From the NCBI GenBank assembly GCA_028709045.1, contig JAQVXR010000003.1:1-42817 (forward strand): 42,817 bases of DNA, in the 5' to 3' direction. Position numbers and translations under genes: made by a program. Source of the stretch: Desulfitobacteriaceae bacterium (lineage in GTDB: Bacteria > Bacillota > Dehalobacteriia > Dehalobacteriales > Dehalobacteriaceae). The notes under the pieces are model-generated. The model was not told the origin of the DNA, did not search any database, and saw nothing but the letters and a program-made list of their open reading frames with translations. Of this stretch, positions 8,009 through 19,465 are shown piece after piece; the first letter of the stretch is position 1, and each line of letters begins with the position of its first letter.

Positions 8009-9016
8009 TTACTTTAGATATTGCCGTTTTGCCTTATTGTGCTCAGCCAAAGTTTTACTAAAATAGTGGGAACCATCTTTTTTCGCAACAAAATAAAGAT
8101 AGTTGGTTTTTTCCGGGTATAAAGCTGCCTGCAAAGAATCAGTACCGGGAGCAGCAATAGGACCGGGTGGCAGTCCTCCATATAAATAAGTATTGTAGGG
8201 TGATTCTGTTTCCAGATCCTCAAACAAAAGAACTTCTTTAACTTCCCCTAATACATATTGGACAGTGGCACAGGATTCTAGATGCATGCCTATTTTTAAG
8301 CGGTTGTGAAAAACACTGGCCACTAAAGGCCTGTCTTTCGAGACCCTTGCTTCTCGTTCCACCAATGATGCTAAGGTAACCACTTCTCCAATGGTCATGC
8401 CTAATTCATCTGCCCGCTTGCGCCATTCTTCTGTAAAGATTTGGTCAAAACGGGCAAGCATCATTTCAATAATCTGCCGCTCAGAAAATCCCTTAGTTAT
8501 GTAATAGGTGTCAGGAAACAAAAATCCTTCCAGCCGTTTTTCTGTCCCTTCCGACGGCAGATACTGATATTTGAACGATCCCTCCCTGGCATAAGCAAGG
8601 AATTTTTCCTTATCGACCAAACCCTTCGCAGCTAGATGCTGAGCAATCTGCTCTTCCGTAAAGCCCTCGGGAATGGTAAAACTTTCTGTAACTGCGCGTC
8701 CCTTGATAACTACTTCCTCAATGTCTTTTAAAGAAACCTCTCCCGAAAATTGGTATTGCCCCGCCTTCAAGTGCCTGTCCAGCCCATAGACTTTTGCATA
8801 AACCTTGAAAACCAGGGGATCGCGTATAAGGCCTTTCTCCGCTAAAAGTAGGGCAATCTTCGTTGTCGTAGCCTTTTGAGGTATTTCCAATGCGATAGTG
8901 CCGGAAACCTTTACCGGAGAAGTCAAATATCTTAAATACACCCCACTGGTCAAAGCCACAATCAAAATTAACAGGACGGTAAAAGTAAATGTTTTTTTCC
9001 TGCGCCTTTTAGCCAT
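8009..9016 (-). CDS. mltG: Endolytic murein transglycosylase MltG (YceG-like)
   Basis: Membrane-anchored enzyme that cleaves nascent glycan strands and so sets their length. The 335-residue product has a basic N-terminus (MAKRRRKK), one membrane helix (about 10-28), a LysM-like subdomain, and the YceG catalytic domain. The stretch TLASLVEREARVSKDRP contains the conserved catalytic glutamate, and LPPGPIAAPG is the usual C-terminal signature. The start has a GGGAGG site. Its own promoter lies at 9061-9089. Order mltG-trmR-trhP equals B. subtilis yrrL-yrrM-yrrN/O. Confidence 0.95.
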   Translation of the reverse strand: MAKRRRKKTFTFTVLLILIVALTSGVYLRYLTSPVKVSGTIALEIPQKATTTKIALLLAEKGLIRDPLVFKVYAKVYGLDRHLKAGQYQFSGEVSLKDIEEVVIKGRAVTESFTIPEGFTEEQIAQHLAAKGLVDKEKFLAYAREGSFKYQYLPSEGTEKRLEGFLFPDTYYITKGFSERQIIEMMLARFDQIFTEEWRKRADELGMTIGEVVTLASLVEREARVSKDRPLVASVFHNRLKIGMHLESCATVQYVLGEVKEVLLFEDLETESPYNTYLYGGLPPGPIAAPGTDSLQAALYPEKTNYLYFVAKKDGSHYFSKTLAEHNKAKRQYLK

Positions 9017-9060
9017 ATAAAATCCTCCCGTCCCAAAAAATAACTCATTTATACCAGTAT

Positions 9061-9089
9061 ATTATACACGGTCACCGGTCCTGAAACAA
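9061..9089 (-). promoter_or_regulatory. SigA-type promoter for mltG-trmR-trhP-DUF4911
   Basis: TTGTTT (9089-9084), 17 bases, TATAAT (9066-9061) on the minus strand, about 45 bases before the mltG ATG and just after the vanW stop at 9094. Confidence 0.65.
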
Positions 9090-9093
9090 CCAT

Positions 9094-10443
9094 TTAGCTT
9101 TTAGGGGCTACCCTGACAACAGATTTTACCGCCTTGTAAATATCCCGGGAAATAACCTCTCGGAATACCACTTGGTTTTCTTCCATAACCTCTCTGATTA
9201 CTTCAACCTCCATTCCTTTGTGTCCCTGTTTTTCTACTACCTGAGTTCCTGGGGGGACAGACGGATCCTCAATAATGTCCTCCTCCGGTTCCGTTTCTTT
9301 AACTACCCGGCTAAAAACGTTAACTTGCGGTACTTTTTCTGCTGGTCCGAAGATGATAATGTTAATATTCCCAGGCTTATACTCTGTATGAAGTAAGACA
9401 GGCGTACTTAAGTCATTGAGAAACTTTAAATCTGCCCAATCATATGCCACAGTGGCATCCATTCCAGGGGGGGTATATGTAACCGGCAGGGAATGCGGGA
9501 TGCGTTCAATTATGGAAAAATTAGCCTTCAAAACAGCATTGTATAAAGTAGTAGAAACTTGGCAGACTCCTCCACCTAGCCCTGGAGTAAACTCATTGTT
9601 TTCAATCACTAGAGATTCCTGATACCCTGCTTCTTTAGTCCGGGGTCCGACAACTTCATTAAATGAAAAAACCTCTCTACCCATGACTAAAACTCTGTCC
9701 AACTCTTTGGCAGCAATCTTAATATTAGAGGATCTACCTTCTTTCCCCGGATCAAAATTGGTAGAAAATGATGCAATAACGCCGGTAATTTTCCATTCCT
9801 CCACATCACCGGTTGTTATTTCAGGTTTTATCAACGCTACTTTAAGTTCAACAGTAGACTGCTCCGGTGATTTCAGCGTTTCTGCCAGTGCTGCGAATGT
9901 TTCGTTTACATCTACCTTTTGTCCTTCAATACCGGGTTCAACTTGAATTTTATTTTCTGCGGTAATGTTAATAACAGCATTTTGGGGTTCGATATCAATA
10001 GTACGGGCAATTTGAAGGATTACCTTTTTCAACTCATCATCATCCTGATGAAATAACAAAGGTACCTGTTTTGAATGCCTCCAGGCTGTTACCCGTTCCG
10101 CCCATCTTTGCCAAAAATAACCTCTTCGTCCAACCGACCATGCCTCTCGGACAGTGTCTTCAAGTGCCGATTGCAGGCCCATTTCTTCAGCCAAGAAAGC
10201 CCATTTCCTTTCACCATGTTTAATGGTTATTTGCCGTGAAATAGCCTCTTGAAAAATGGGCACAAGAAGATTTTCAGTTTCCTCTATTGTTTTTGCACTC
10301 ATATCTCTTCCCTGAATTGAAATTCTGGAAAGAATTTTATTGCTTTTCATTATCCGATACTCGCAAACCGCTGCTAAAGCAATAGTCCCTAAGATTATGA
10401 AAATGAGTAAACGACCTCTTTTTTTGCTCAGACACTTAAACAA
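9094..10443 (-). CDS. VanW family protein with PG-binding and G5-like domains
   Basis: Predicted membrane-anchored, extracellular cell-wall protein. It has one N-terminal membrane helix, a peptidoglycan-binding-4-like region (about 45-220), the VanW domain (FSFNEVVGPRTKEAGYQES; GLGGGVCQVSTTLYNAVL; ERIPHSLPVTYTPPGMDAT), and a C-terminal G5-like segment. VanW function is unknown despite the vancomycin-cluster name. The longest frame would start with ATG at 10464, but the ribosome site GGGGAGG lies inside that extension, 7 bases before TTG at 10443. I therefore take TTG as the start, giving 449 residues. It is followed by mltG on a separate promoter. Confidence 0.85.
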   Translation of the reverse strand: MFKCLSKKRGRLLIFIILGTIALAAVCEYRIMKSNKILSRISIQGRDMSAKTIEETENLLVPIFQEAISRQITIKHGERKWAFLAEEMGLQSALEDTVREAWSVGRRGYFWQRWAERVTAWRHSKQVPLLFHQDDDELKKVILQIARTIDIEPQNAVINITAENKIQVEPGIEGQKVDVNETFAALAETLKSPEQSTVELKVALIKPEITTGDVEEWKITGVIASFSTNFDPGKEGRSSNIKIAAKELDRVLVMGREVFSFNEVVGPRTKEAGYQESLVIENNEFTPGLGGGVCQVSTTLYNAVLKANFSIIERIPHSLPVTYTPPGMDATVAYDWADLKFLNDLSTPVLLHTEYKPGNINIIIFGPAEKVPQVNVFSRVVKETEPEEDIIEDPSVPPGTQVVEKQGHKGMEVEVIREVMEENQVVFREVISRDIYKAVKSVVRVAPKS

Positions 10444-10491
10444 AAGAAAGCCTCCCCTTGTCATGATCTTATTTTTATGTTATGACTCCAC

Positions 10492-10524
10492 AAAAATAAA
10501 AATACACAACCGAAGTTGTGTATT
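10492..10524 (-). terminator. Rho-independent terminator after DUF1292 gene, UUCG loop
   Basis: On the minus strand a perfect 10-bp stem (AATACACAAC with GTTGTGTATT) closes on a TTCG tetraloop, which is unusually stable in RNA, and is followed by TTTATTTTTG. Confidence 0.9.
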
Positions 10525-10555
10525 CGCCATATTCATATTTTATTAATTGCCACTA

Positions 10556-10846
10556 CTATTCATTCTCTCCATCAGTCTCATCAATCATTTCATCATAAGC
10601 ATCTGCAACTTTTTCCCATTCTTCGTCATCTTCAATTTCATAGAGAATTTCTTCCCCATTCTCATCTTGGCCAATCTTGAGAATGATTGCCTCATCAGTA
10701 TCATAATCCTCATCTTCTTCTACAGGCATTAAAACAGCATACTCAGCGCCGTCAACTCCAATAATATCCAGCACCTCGAATGCGTGCTCTTTGCCTTCTT
10801 CATCCAGAAGGATTACCTGGCGGTCTTCAAATTCAGTCATATCCAC
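10556..10846 (-). CDS. DUF1292 family acidic protein (YrzB-like)
   Basis: Small, very acidic 96-residue cytoplasmic protein of unknown function. It contains the DUF1292 pattern (VILLDEEGKEHAFEVLDII; YAVLMPVEEDEDYDTDEAI; ENGEEILYEIEDDEEWEKV). Family members lie between ruvX and mltG in many Firmicutes, as here. The gene has its own promoter (10872-10900) and terminator (10492-10524), so it is probably transcribed alone. Confidence 0.9.
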   Translation of the reverse strand: MDMTEFEDRQVILLDEEGKEHAFEVLDIIGVDGAEYAVLMPVEEDEDYDTDEAIILKIGQDENGEEILYEIEDDEEWEKVADAYDEMIDETDGENE

Positions 10847-10871
10847 ACCCCAATTTATTCAAATTACGCTC

Positions 10872-10900
10872 ATTTTATCCCATCAACTAATCAATGTCAA
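10872..10900 (-). promoter_or_regulatory. SigA-type promoter for DUF1292 gene
   Basis: TTGACA (10900-10895), 17 bases, TAAAAT (10877-10872) on the minus strand; the predicted transcript starts about 20 bases before the ATG at 10846. Confidence 0.8.
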
Positions 10901-10927
10901 TGGTTTCCTTTACAGTTATAACCATCT

Positions 10928-11356
10928 TTAATCATTTTTATTCTTTTGCCGGAAATCTAAATATCCCTGGAGAATGATTACTGCCGCCATCTTATCAATT
11001 ACCTGTTTTCTTTTCTTGCGGGAAATGTTTCCTTCTAATAAAGTTCTTTCCGCTGCCATGGTGGAAAGCCTTTCATCCCAAAGAACAACCGGCAGTCCCG
11101 TGCTTTCTCGCAAGATGTCGGCCATGTTTTGGCATTTTTCCGCCGAGGGACCAAGAGTTCCGTTCATGTTCTTTGGCAGACCGACCACAATCTGGGTCAC
11201 TTGGTATTTTGTCACCAAATCTTTCAATTGTTTTACATCATTTTCTATTGTTTCAAACCTTCTTATTGTCATAATTCCTTGAGCAGTCCATCCAAAAGGA
11301 TCGCTTACAGCCACACCAATGGTCCGCTCACCTACATCCAAACCCATTAATCTCAT
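10928..11356 (-). CDS. ruvX: RuvX/YqgF, RNase H-fold nuclease (pre-16S rRNA processing)
   Basis: The YqgF family was called a Holliday-junction resolvase and is also linked to 16S rRNA 5' maturation. The product starts MRLMGLDVGERTIGVAVSD, with the first catalytic Asp in GLDVG, and continues with QIVVGLPKNMNGTLGPSA and LWDERLSTMAAERTLLE, the DERLST signature holding further acidic residues. The start at 11356 follows AAGGGGA; an in-frame ATG six codons earlier has no such site. Length of 142 residues is normal. Confidence 0.94.
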   Translation of the reverse strand: MRLMGLDVGERTIGVAVSDPFGWTAQGIMTIRRFETIENDVKQLKDLVTKYQVTQIVVGLPKNMNGTLGPSAEKCQNMADILRESTGLPVVLWDERLSTMAAERTLLEGNISRKKRKQVIDKMAAVIILQGYLDFRQKNKND

Positions 11357-11411
11357 TTTTATTCCCCTTACCAATTAAGGCCTTCTTCTTTTTTCAAAAA
11401 CGGCATTATCG

Positions 11412-12359
11412 TCAAATCACTTTGATACAGAAATCCCGGCATGCCCTTGCGCAGTATCCACAAAGCAAACATTTTTTCTCGTCAACAACAGTTTTTTTGT
11501 TCACAATGCTTAATGCTTGTTGGGGACAGAGTTTAGCGCATTTGCCACAGCCTAGGCACCATTCTTCAATATGAAGCGCCTTCTTTCTGAAGAGAACCTT
11601 TTTTAAATCCTCCATAGACGGCTCCTGCTCCAAAAGCCAGTCTACATTTACTCTAACTTCCGCTTCCGATTTCATTCCCACAGCAAAAGAATGGACTATA
11701 TCTAAGTTAAATGCCCAAATCAGAGCTTCTTTTACTTGTCCGGCAAGGTTTCCCCCACCGATGGCTTTCATACCGTAGATACCTTTTCCCTTTGATGCAG
11801 CCAACCTGAGGACTTCAATCATTTCTTCAAGAGTTCCATCAAGGATCCCCAGTCCTTGCATATTTAAAAGTGGATGGATCACCTCAATCTCTGCAATATT
11901 TGCTGCCGCCCTAACCGCATCTACCGCATGGGTGGAAATGCCTACAGCACCCACCATCCCCTTTGCTTTTGCTTCCAGTAAATATTCCACCGCTTCCCAA
12001 TGTCCCTTGATAGTCAGTGCGGATTCTTGTTCATGCAGCTCAAAAATATCAATTTTATCCCGGTCTAGACTTTTTCTAGCATCTTCCAAACTTCGGGCCA
12101 TATCTTCCCTGGTATAGGCATAGGATTTGGTGGCAATTACCACATCCTGATTCCATCCCTTTAATGCCGCGCTGATATAAGGGTAAGTTCCGTACGTTTG
12201 GGCTGTATCAATAAAGTTTATCCCCAGCTCAAGAGCTGTCCTAATCACTTCTTTACCTTCGCTGATGCTTAAATTACTCTGGAGAGGGCCCATTGGCAAT
12301 GCGCCAAAACAAATTTTGGACACCACAAAAGGAGTTTTCCCTAATCTTGCATATTTCAT
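11412..12359 (-). CDS. Aldo/keto reductase with C-terminal double 4Fe-4S ferredoxin domain
   Basis: Probable oxidoreductase. Residues 1-260 form an AKR barrel with catalytic-type residues in FIDTAQTYG (Asp, Tyr), IATKSY (Lys) and FELHEQ (His). Residues 270-315 carry two cluster motifs, CLGCGKCAKLCP and CLLCGYCARAC. Such fusions are frequent in anaerobes, and the ferredoxin part may supply electrons in place of, or together with, NAD(P)H. The substrate is unknown. The start at 12359 follows GGGGTGG; a longer frame begins nine codons earlier without support. It sits between ireB and ruvX, which are usually adjacent, after a hairpin at 12392-12412. Confidence 0.9.
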   Translation of the reverse strand: MKYARLGKTPFVVSKICFGALPMGPLQSNLSISEGKEVIRTALELGINFIDTAQTYGTYPYISAALKGWNQDVVIATKSYAYTREDMARSLEDARKSLDRDKIDIFELHEQESALTIKGHWEAVEYLLEAKAKGMVGAVGISTHAVDAVRAAANIAEIEVIHPLLNMQGLGILDGTLEEMIEVLRLAASKGKGIYGMKAIGGGNLAGQVKEALIWAFNLDIVHSFAVGMKSEAEVRVNVDWLLEQEPSMEDLKKVLFRKKALHIEEWCLGCGKCAKLCPQQALSIVNKKTVVDEKKCLLCGYCARACRDFCIKVI

Positions 12360-12391
12360 AAAACCACCCCAAGCGTTACCTAACACAAACG

Positions 12392-12412
12392 GAGACGGCC
12401 TTTGGCCGCCTC
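12392..12412 (-). terminator. Stem-loop between ireB and the aldo/keto reductase gene
   Basis: A 9-bp GC-rich stem (one G-U pair) with an AAA loop on the minus strand, starting 10 bases after the ireB stop codon. The following sequence CGTTTGTGTT is only weakly U-rich, so termination is probably partial, or the hairpin serves to separate or stabilise messages. Confidence 0.45.
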
Positions 12413-12422
12413 TGACATTTAG

Positions 12423-12686
12423 TTATTTATTTTCTTGTAAATAGCTTTTCACCAGTTCTTCTAAAAGATCGTCACGTTCTACTCGGCGAATCAAACTTCG
12501 GGCTTGATTATGACTGGTAATGTAGGCCGGATCACCAGAAATCAAATATCCTACCAACTGGTTAATGGGATTATATCCTTTTTCTTTCAGTGCACCATAG
12601 ACAGAAAAAAGAACATCCCTAGCATTTAATTCTTCTTCTTTAGCAACCTGAAAATGCATCGTTTCTTCCATATTTTTCCCGGCCAT
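12423..12686 (-). CDS. ireB: IreB family regulatory phosphoprotein (UPF0297, YrzL)
   Basis: Small cytoplasmic protein phosphorylated by the IreK/PrkC-type Ser/Thr kinase in Enterococcus, where it lowers cephalosporin resistance (family knowledge). The 87 residues from ATG 12686 include the N-terminal METMHF-like phospho-region (here EETMHF) and the conserved core [20 protein letters not shown] and [19 protein letters not shown]. The start has a GGGGGTGA site; an upstream ATG at 12764 lacks one. It lies 89 bp after alaS, as in many Firmicutes. Confidence 0.94.
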   Translation of the reverse strand: MAGKNMEETMHFQVAKEEELNARDVLFSVYGALKEKGYNPINQLVGYLISGDPAYITSHNQARSLIRRVERDDLLEELVKSYLQENK

Positions 12687-12775
12687 GAAATCACCCCCAT
12701 TTTGGATATAGTTAGTATTCGCCGAAAGAATCTTTATTCCTTTATCAAGTCTTAGTTTTGGCAACAGAAATTATC

Positions 12776-15869
<3,094 letters not shown>

Positions 15870-16907
15870 TCAATTCCCCCGGTATGTTACCGCTTTTTGA
15901 TAAAAATAATTAATAACAACTCTAATAACAACGGCTAAAGGAACTGCAAAAAGCATACCCAACACACCAAAAAAATAACCTCCCAAAAGCAGAACAAATA
16001 TGATGGCCAGTGGATGAATTCCCACACTACTTCCGATAATCTTAGGCGAAATAACACTATTCTCCAATTGTTGTACAATAAACATTACCAGGATCACTTT
16101 TATTGCCAGCTTTTTTGATTGGAGGAGAGCCAGGCAAACTGCTGGCACCGCACCGATAATCGGCCCGAAATAAGGTATAATATCCGCGGCACCTGCTACA
16201 AACCCCAGTGTCACTGCATAATCCACGCCAACCAAAGCCAGCCCTAAACCTGTCATAGTACCGACAATACAAGCGACACTCAAATGTCCCCGGATAAATT
16301 TCCGCAGCACTAAATTGATTCTTGTCCATAGAGTCAAGAGATCTGTTCGGTAGCCAGGAGGGAGAAAAGAAATTATCTTTTTGCAGATCAACTCATGATC
16401 TTTCAAGAGATAAAACGTTAAGACTGGGACAATTATAATACTGAGAACATGGCCTACCAAACCAATGATTCCCTGTGCAATATTACGGGCTGCCTCAATC
16501 AGTGTTTTTTCCACCAATAATATTGACTCATCAATTACCTGCCTGATACCCTCAGGAATATTAAAACGGTTGTAAACCTCGTTAAGACGGCCCAGCCACT
16601 TCTGTATTTGAGTAGTATATTGGGGAACCGTTTCCGCAAACCTGTTTAGTTCGGCAAATACTTCCGGAAAAACATAAAGAATCAGTACCGCTGCCACTGC
16701 CGCCACTGATAGGTAAATAATTAAGATTGCTAGTGAAACAGGAATCCGCCTTTTAACCAGTGCCTGAACGCCCGGCAGCAAAATATATGCAAATATGATT
16801 GCTAAGATAAAAGGTGTCAATATCGCCCTGATCTGATACATAAAAATCAAAACGCCTACTACCAGAAATACAACCAAACTAATCGACCAAATTTTTTTCC
16901 GTTCCAC
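15870..16907 (-). CDS. AI-2E family transporter (YrrI-like membrane protein)
   Basis: Integral membrane protein of 345 residues with about eight hydrophobic segments, including the N-terminal pair, the RAILTPFILAIIFAYILLP stretch, and the family signature VDYAVTLGFVAGAADIIPYF followed by GPIIGAVPA. Family members are assigned autoinducer-2 export or ion antiport; which applies here is open. A homologue (yrrI) also precedes alaS in B. subtilis. The start at 16907 follows AGGTGAAGGTG. Confidence 0.9.
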   Translation of the reverse strand: MERKKIWSISLVVFLVVGVLIFMYQIRAILTPFILAIIFAYILLPGVQALVKRRIPVSLAILIIYLSVAAVAAVLILYVFPEVFAELNRFAETVPQYTTQIQKWLGRLNEVYNRFNIPEGIRQVIDESILLVEKTLIEAARNIAQGIIGLVGHVLSIIIVPVLTFYLLKDHELICKKIISFLPPGYRTDLLTLWTRINLVLRKFIRGHLSVACIVGTMTGLGLALVGVDYAVTLGFVAGAADIIPYFGPIIGAVPAVCLALLQSKKLAIKVILVMFIVQQLENSVISPKIIGSSVGIHPLAIIFVLLLGGYFFGVLGMLFAVPLAVVIRVVINYFYQKAVTYRGN

Positions 16908-16959
16908 ACCTTCACCTGCTTTTTGAGGAAAAGCTAATACCGGGATGATTGCTAATCAT

Positions 16960-16983
16960 AGAAAAAGTGAGGTTACCCTCACT
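16960..16983 (-). terminator. Rho-independent terminator after the YtxH-like gene
   Basis: Perfect 7-bp stem (AGTGAGG with CCTCACT) with a GTAA loop followed by TTTTTC on the minus strand, 10 bases after the stop codon. Confidence 0.85.
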
Positions 16984-16992
16984 GGCTGTAGA

Positions 16993-17187
16993 TTATTTTA
17001 TTATTTCCGAGACATTTTTTCGAATGCCTTTTAAAACCTTGCGTGTTCTTTTTCCCATGTCCATATTATTGTTCATTATCTTTTGGGCCGCTTCTTGAAC
17101 CGGTTTTTTTTGCGGAGTACTGATCGTGCCAATAATAGTACCCAAGATACTTCCGGCAAGTATTCCCCGTACAAATGACTTGTTCAC
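16993..17187 (-). CDS. Small YtxH-like membrane protein
   Basis: 64 residues: a short N-terminus, one glycine-rich membrane helix (GILAGSILGTIIGTI, about 8-22), then a basic tail ending GIRKNVSEIIK. This layout fits the YtxH/gas-vesicle-like small proteins of Firmicutes, whose function is unknown. It starts with GTG at 17187, nine bases after GGAGG, and is the third gene of the PRC-barrel operon (21-bp spacing), closed by a terminator. Confidence 0.75.
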   Translation of the reverse strand: MNKSFVRGILAGSILGTIIGTISTPQKKPVQEAAQKIMNNNMDMGKRTRKVLKGIRKNVSEIIK

Positions 17188-17208
17188 CTGGTGTCACCTC
17201 CCAACAAC

Positions 17209-17355
17209 CTAATTGGAAACGTTCGTTAAAGAACCGTCCTCGGCAATTTCAAAAACTTCATCCTGGTCATTAAACTCTACCAGGCAGTTCCAGCAGAAAT
17301 ACTGGTTCGTTCCTATTTTACCAATTTCCCGCCCATTACATACCGGGCATCCCAT
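17209..17355 (-). CDS. Small zinc-ribbon protein
   Basis: 48 residues, too short for many gene finders. The frame begins MGCPVCNGREIG and has a second knuckle CWNCLVEF, giving a CxxC...CxxC zinc ribbon, then an acidic tail (DEVFEIAEDGS). The AGGCAGGTG ribosome site precedes the ATG at 17355. It lies 21 bp after the PRC-barrel gene and 21 bp before the YtxH-like gene, in the same direction. The function is unknown; the even spacing and the two cysteine pairs argue for a real gene. Confidence 0.82.
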   Translation of the reverse strand: MGCPVCNGREIGKIGTNQYFCWNCLVEFNDQDEVFEIAEDGSLTNVSN

Positions 17356-17376
17356 TTTTTACACCTGCCTTCTTTT

Positions 17377-17865
17377 TTACTGCCAAATGTTTTCCTGACT
17401 TGAATCAACAATTAAATTACTCCCGTTTCCCTGGACCACACTTTCCCAAAGAACCATCTTCCGGCCTTGGTTCAAATCAGCCCAAAGACCTCCGGACAAC
17501 TCAATACCAGTAATACAGCCATCTGGAAAATTAAATATAATATCTTTGATAACTCCCAGATCTGTTCCTCCGGTTGAATAAACATTCTCCTCCACCCGGG
17601 AGAGCCAAGAAAGATTTCCCTTCTGCTTTTCCGGATCATCCTGAATAACCTCTTTAGAATTTACCGTTACTGCATCTCGTCCAATATTTATGACATCTTC
17701 CAATTCAATAAATTTACCGTTTTGAAAAAAGTTCTTGTTTTCCAAAACCAGGCCGCATACTCTGCCACATACCAAATCGACAATTAAATCTACCACACGA
17801 CCCAATTCAATTCCATCAACAAGTGAAATAGTCGGCAGATCTCTGATTTCCTTACTGAAGTGCAA
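17377..17865 (-). CDS. PRC-barrel domain protein
   Basis: 162 residues with two PRC-barrel halves: LPTISLVDGIELGRVVDLI (residues about 10-28) and GTDLGVIKDIIFNFPDGCI (about 98-116). PRC barrels act in RNA processing (RimM), photosynthetic complexes and envelope proteins, so a precise role cannot be set. The longest frame begins with a GTG that is itself part of the GGAGGTG ribosome site, so the TTG at 17865, six bases further on, is the likely start. First gene of a three-gene operon. Confidence 0.83.
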   Translation of the reverse strand: MHFSKEIRDLPTISLVDGIELGRVVDLIVDLVCGRVCGLVLENKNFFQNGKFIELEDVINIGRDAVTVNSKEVIQDDPEKQKGNLSWLSRVEENVYSTGGTDLGVIKDIIFNFPDGCITGIELSGGLWADLNQGRKMVLWESVVQGNGSNLIVDSSQENIWQ

Positions 17866-17905
17866 AAAATACACCTCCGTTATTAAATATTATTGCCAAT
17901 AAAAC

Positions 17906-17932
17906 AGAAAAAAATCGCCAGAAGCGATTTTT
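17906..17932 (-). terminator. Rho-independent terminator after mnmA
   Basis: 7-bp stem (AAATCGC with GCGATTT), loop TTCTG, followed by TTTTCTG on the minus strand, about 30 bases after the mnmA stop. Confidence 0.88.
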
Positions 17933-17963
17933 AGTTTGTTGAAATAGTGCATTAAAAAGGATT

Positions 17964-19046
17964 TTACTGAATAACTCCTCCGCCCACCACATAGTCATTC
18001 CAATAATAGACAACCGCCTGTCCCGGAGTAATCGCCCTTTCCGGTTCCTTAAATTCCACCTTTACCCGCCCGTCATCTAAAGGTAAAATTGTTGCCGGCA
18101 CTTCCTTTGCCTTATATCGAATTTTTACGGTTACATCCATTGGCTTTTCCAGGCGATCAATGAGAATAAAATTATTTTTATCAGCTATCAGGGAAGCCCC
18201 CATTAAGTCTTCCTTTTCACCAATAATAACAGCATTTCTTTGAGGATCAATATCAACTACATATGCCGGTTTACCCAGTGCCATGCCCAACCCTTTACGC
18301 TGGCCAATCGTATAATAGGGTAAACCTTCATGCTCGCCGATAGTATTACCTTTTGTATCAAGAAAAGGTCCCGGTTTAATTTTGTCCCCAGCTTTTTCGT
18401 TGATAAATCTGCGATAATTGTTATCAGTAACAAAACAAATTTCCTGGCTCTCCGGTTTATCTGCCACAGACAATCCTAATTCTCTCGCTTTTTCCCGGAT
18501 CTGAGGCTTAGTGTATTCCCCTAAAGGCAGCATCGTCCGGGACAGCTGGTCTTGGGTAAAACCATATAACACATAGGTCTGATCCTTTTTAGAGTCCAGA
18601 GCCTTTTTCATTACAAAACGATTAAATTGGGGATCAAAAGAAACACGGGCATAGTGTCCTGTGGCAATGCAATCGGCGCCAATCGCCACTGCTTTATGTA
18701 AGAGAGCGGCAAACTTCACATACTGGTTACAGGCAATACAAGGATTAGGAGTTTTTCCGCTCATGTATTCATCGATAAAATAATCAATTACTTTTTCCCG
18801 AAATAAATCCCGAAAATTCATCACGTAAAATGGAATATCTAAAGAAAAAGCAACCCGCCTAGCGTCTTCCACTGCCGAAAGATTACAGCATCCTCCTGCT
18901 CCTCGGGGATCAGGTTCATCCTCCGGCCAAATCTGCATTGTCACTCCGATCAATCGATAACCTTGCTCCTTCAAAAGAGCTGCAGTCACTGACGAGTCTA
19001 CCCCGCCGCTCATTGCTACCAAAACTGTTTTTGAACTGTTCACCAA
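17964..19046 (-). CDS. mnmA: tRNA-specific 2-thiouridylase MnmA
   Basis: Thiolates U34 of tRNA-Lys, -Glu and -Gln using sulfur from a cysteine desulfurase. The PP-loop AMSGGVDSSVTAALL is at about 12-26; the catalytic cysteine pair is in GKTPNPCIACNQ (about 96-107) and ESQEICFV (about 200-207). Length of 360 is normal. The first codon is TTG at 19046, eight bases after AGGAG, with GTG next as an alternative. It follows nifU by 44 bp in the nifS-nifU-mnmA operon, which puts the sulfur donor beside its user. Confidence 0.96.
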   Translation of the reverse strand: MVNSSKTVLVAMSGGVDSSVTAALLKEQGYRLIGVTMQIWPEDEPDPRGAGGCCNLSAVEDARRVAFSLDIPFYVMNFRDLFREKVIDYFIDEYMSGKTPNPCIACNQYVKFAALLHKAVAIGADCIATGHYARVSFDPQFNRFVMKKALDSKKDQTYVLYGFTQDQLSRTMLPLGEYTKPQIREKARELGLSVADKPESQEICFVTDNNYRRFINEKAGDKIKPGPFLDTKGNTIGEHEGLPYYTIGQRKGLGMALGKPAYVVDIDPQRNAVIIGEKEDLMGASLIADKNNFILIDRLEKPMDVTVKIRYKAKEVPATILPLDDGRVKVEFKEPERAITPGQAVVYYWNDYVVGGGVIQ

Positions 19047-19090
19047 TAACTACACTCCTATTAATTCAATAAATGCTACCCAATAATTTA

Positions 19091-19465
19091 TTATTCCTTG
19101 TTCTGCTTCTTTTCATAATCTTCAATCGCAGCCTTCAATGCATCCCCTGCTAAAACAGAGCAATGGACTTTTGCTTCCGGAAGTCCGCCTAAAGCACTGA
19201 CAATATCTTGAGTACTTACTCGTTTTGCTTCCTCCAAAGTTTTTCCTTTTACCATTTCCGTGAGCATACTGCTGGAAGCAATAGCAGCAGCGCATCCAAG
19301 AGTTTTAAATTTGATATCTTGAATTCTACTTTCTTCAATATCAAGGTAAATCATGGTGGTATCACCACAGACAGGACTGCCCACTTGGCCTACCCCGTCT
19401 TTCCTGGAACTTTCCCCCACATTACGGGGATTTTGAAAGTGATCCATAATTATCTCGTTGTACAT
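19091..19465 (-). CDS. nifU: Fe-S cluster assembly scaffold NifU/IscU
   Basis: Scaffold on which NifS-derived sulfide and iron are built into clusters. The 124 residues begin MYNEIIMDHFQNPRNVG and hold the three cluster cysteines in GSPVCGDTT, TLGCAAAIASSSML and VHCSVLAGDAL. This is the short IscU-like N-terminal type with no C-terminal NifU domain. The ATG overlaps the end of nifS by 16 bases and has AAGGAGGGG upstream inside nifS, so the pair is translationally coupled. Confidence 0.95.
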   Translation of the reverse strand: MYNEIIMDHFQNPRNVGESSRKDGVGQVGSPVCGDTTMIYLDIEESRIQDIKFKTLGCAAAIASSSMLTEMVKGKTLEEAKRVSTQDIVSALGGLPEAKVHCSVLAGDALKAAIEDYEKKQNKE

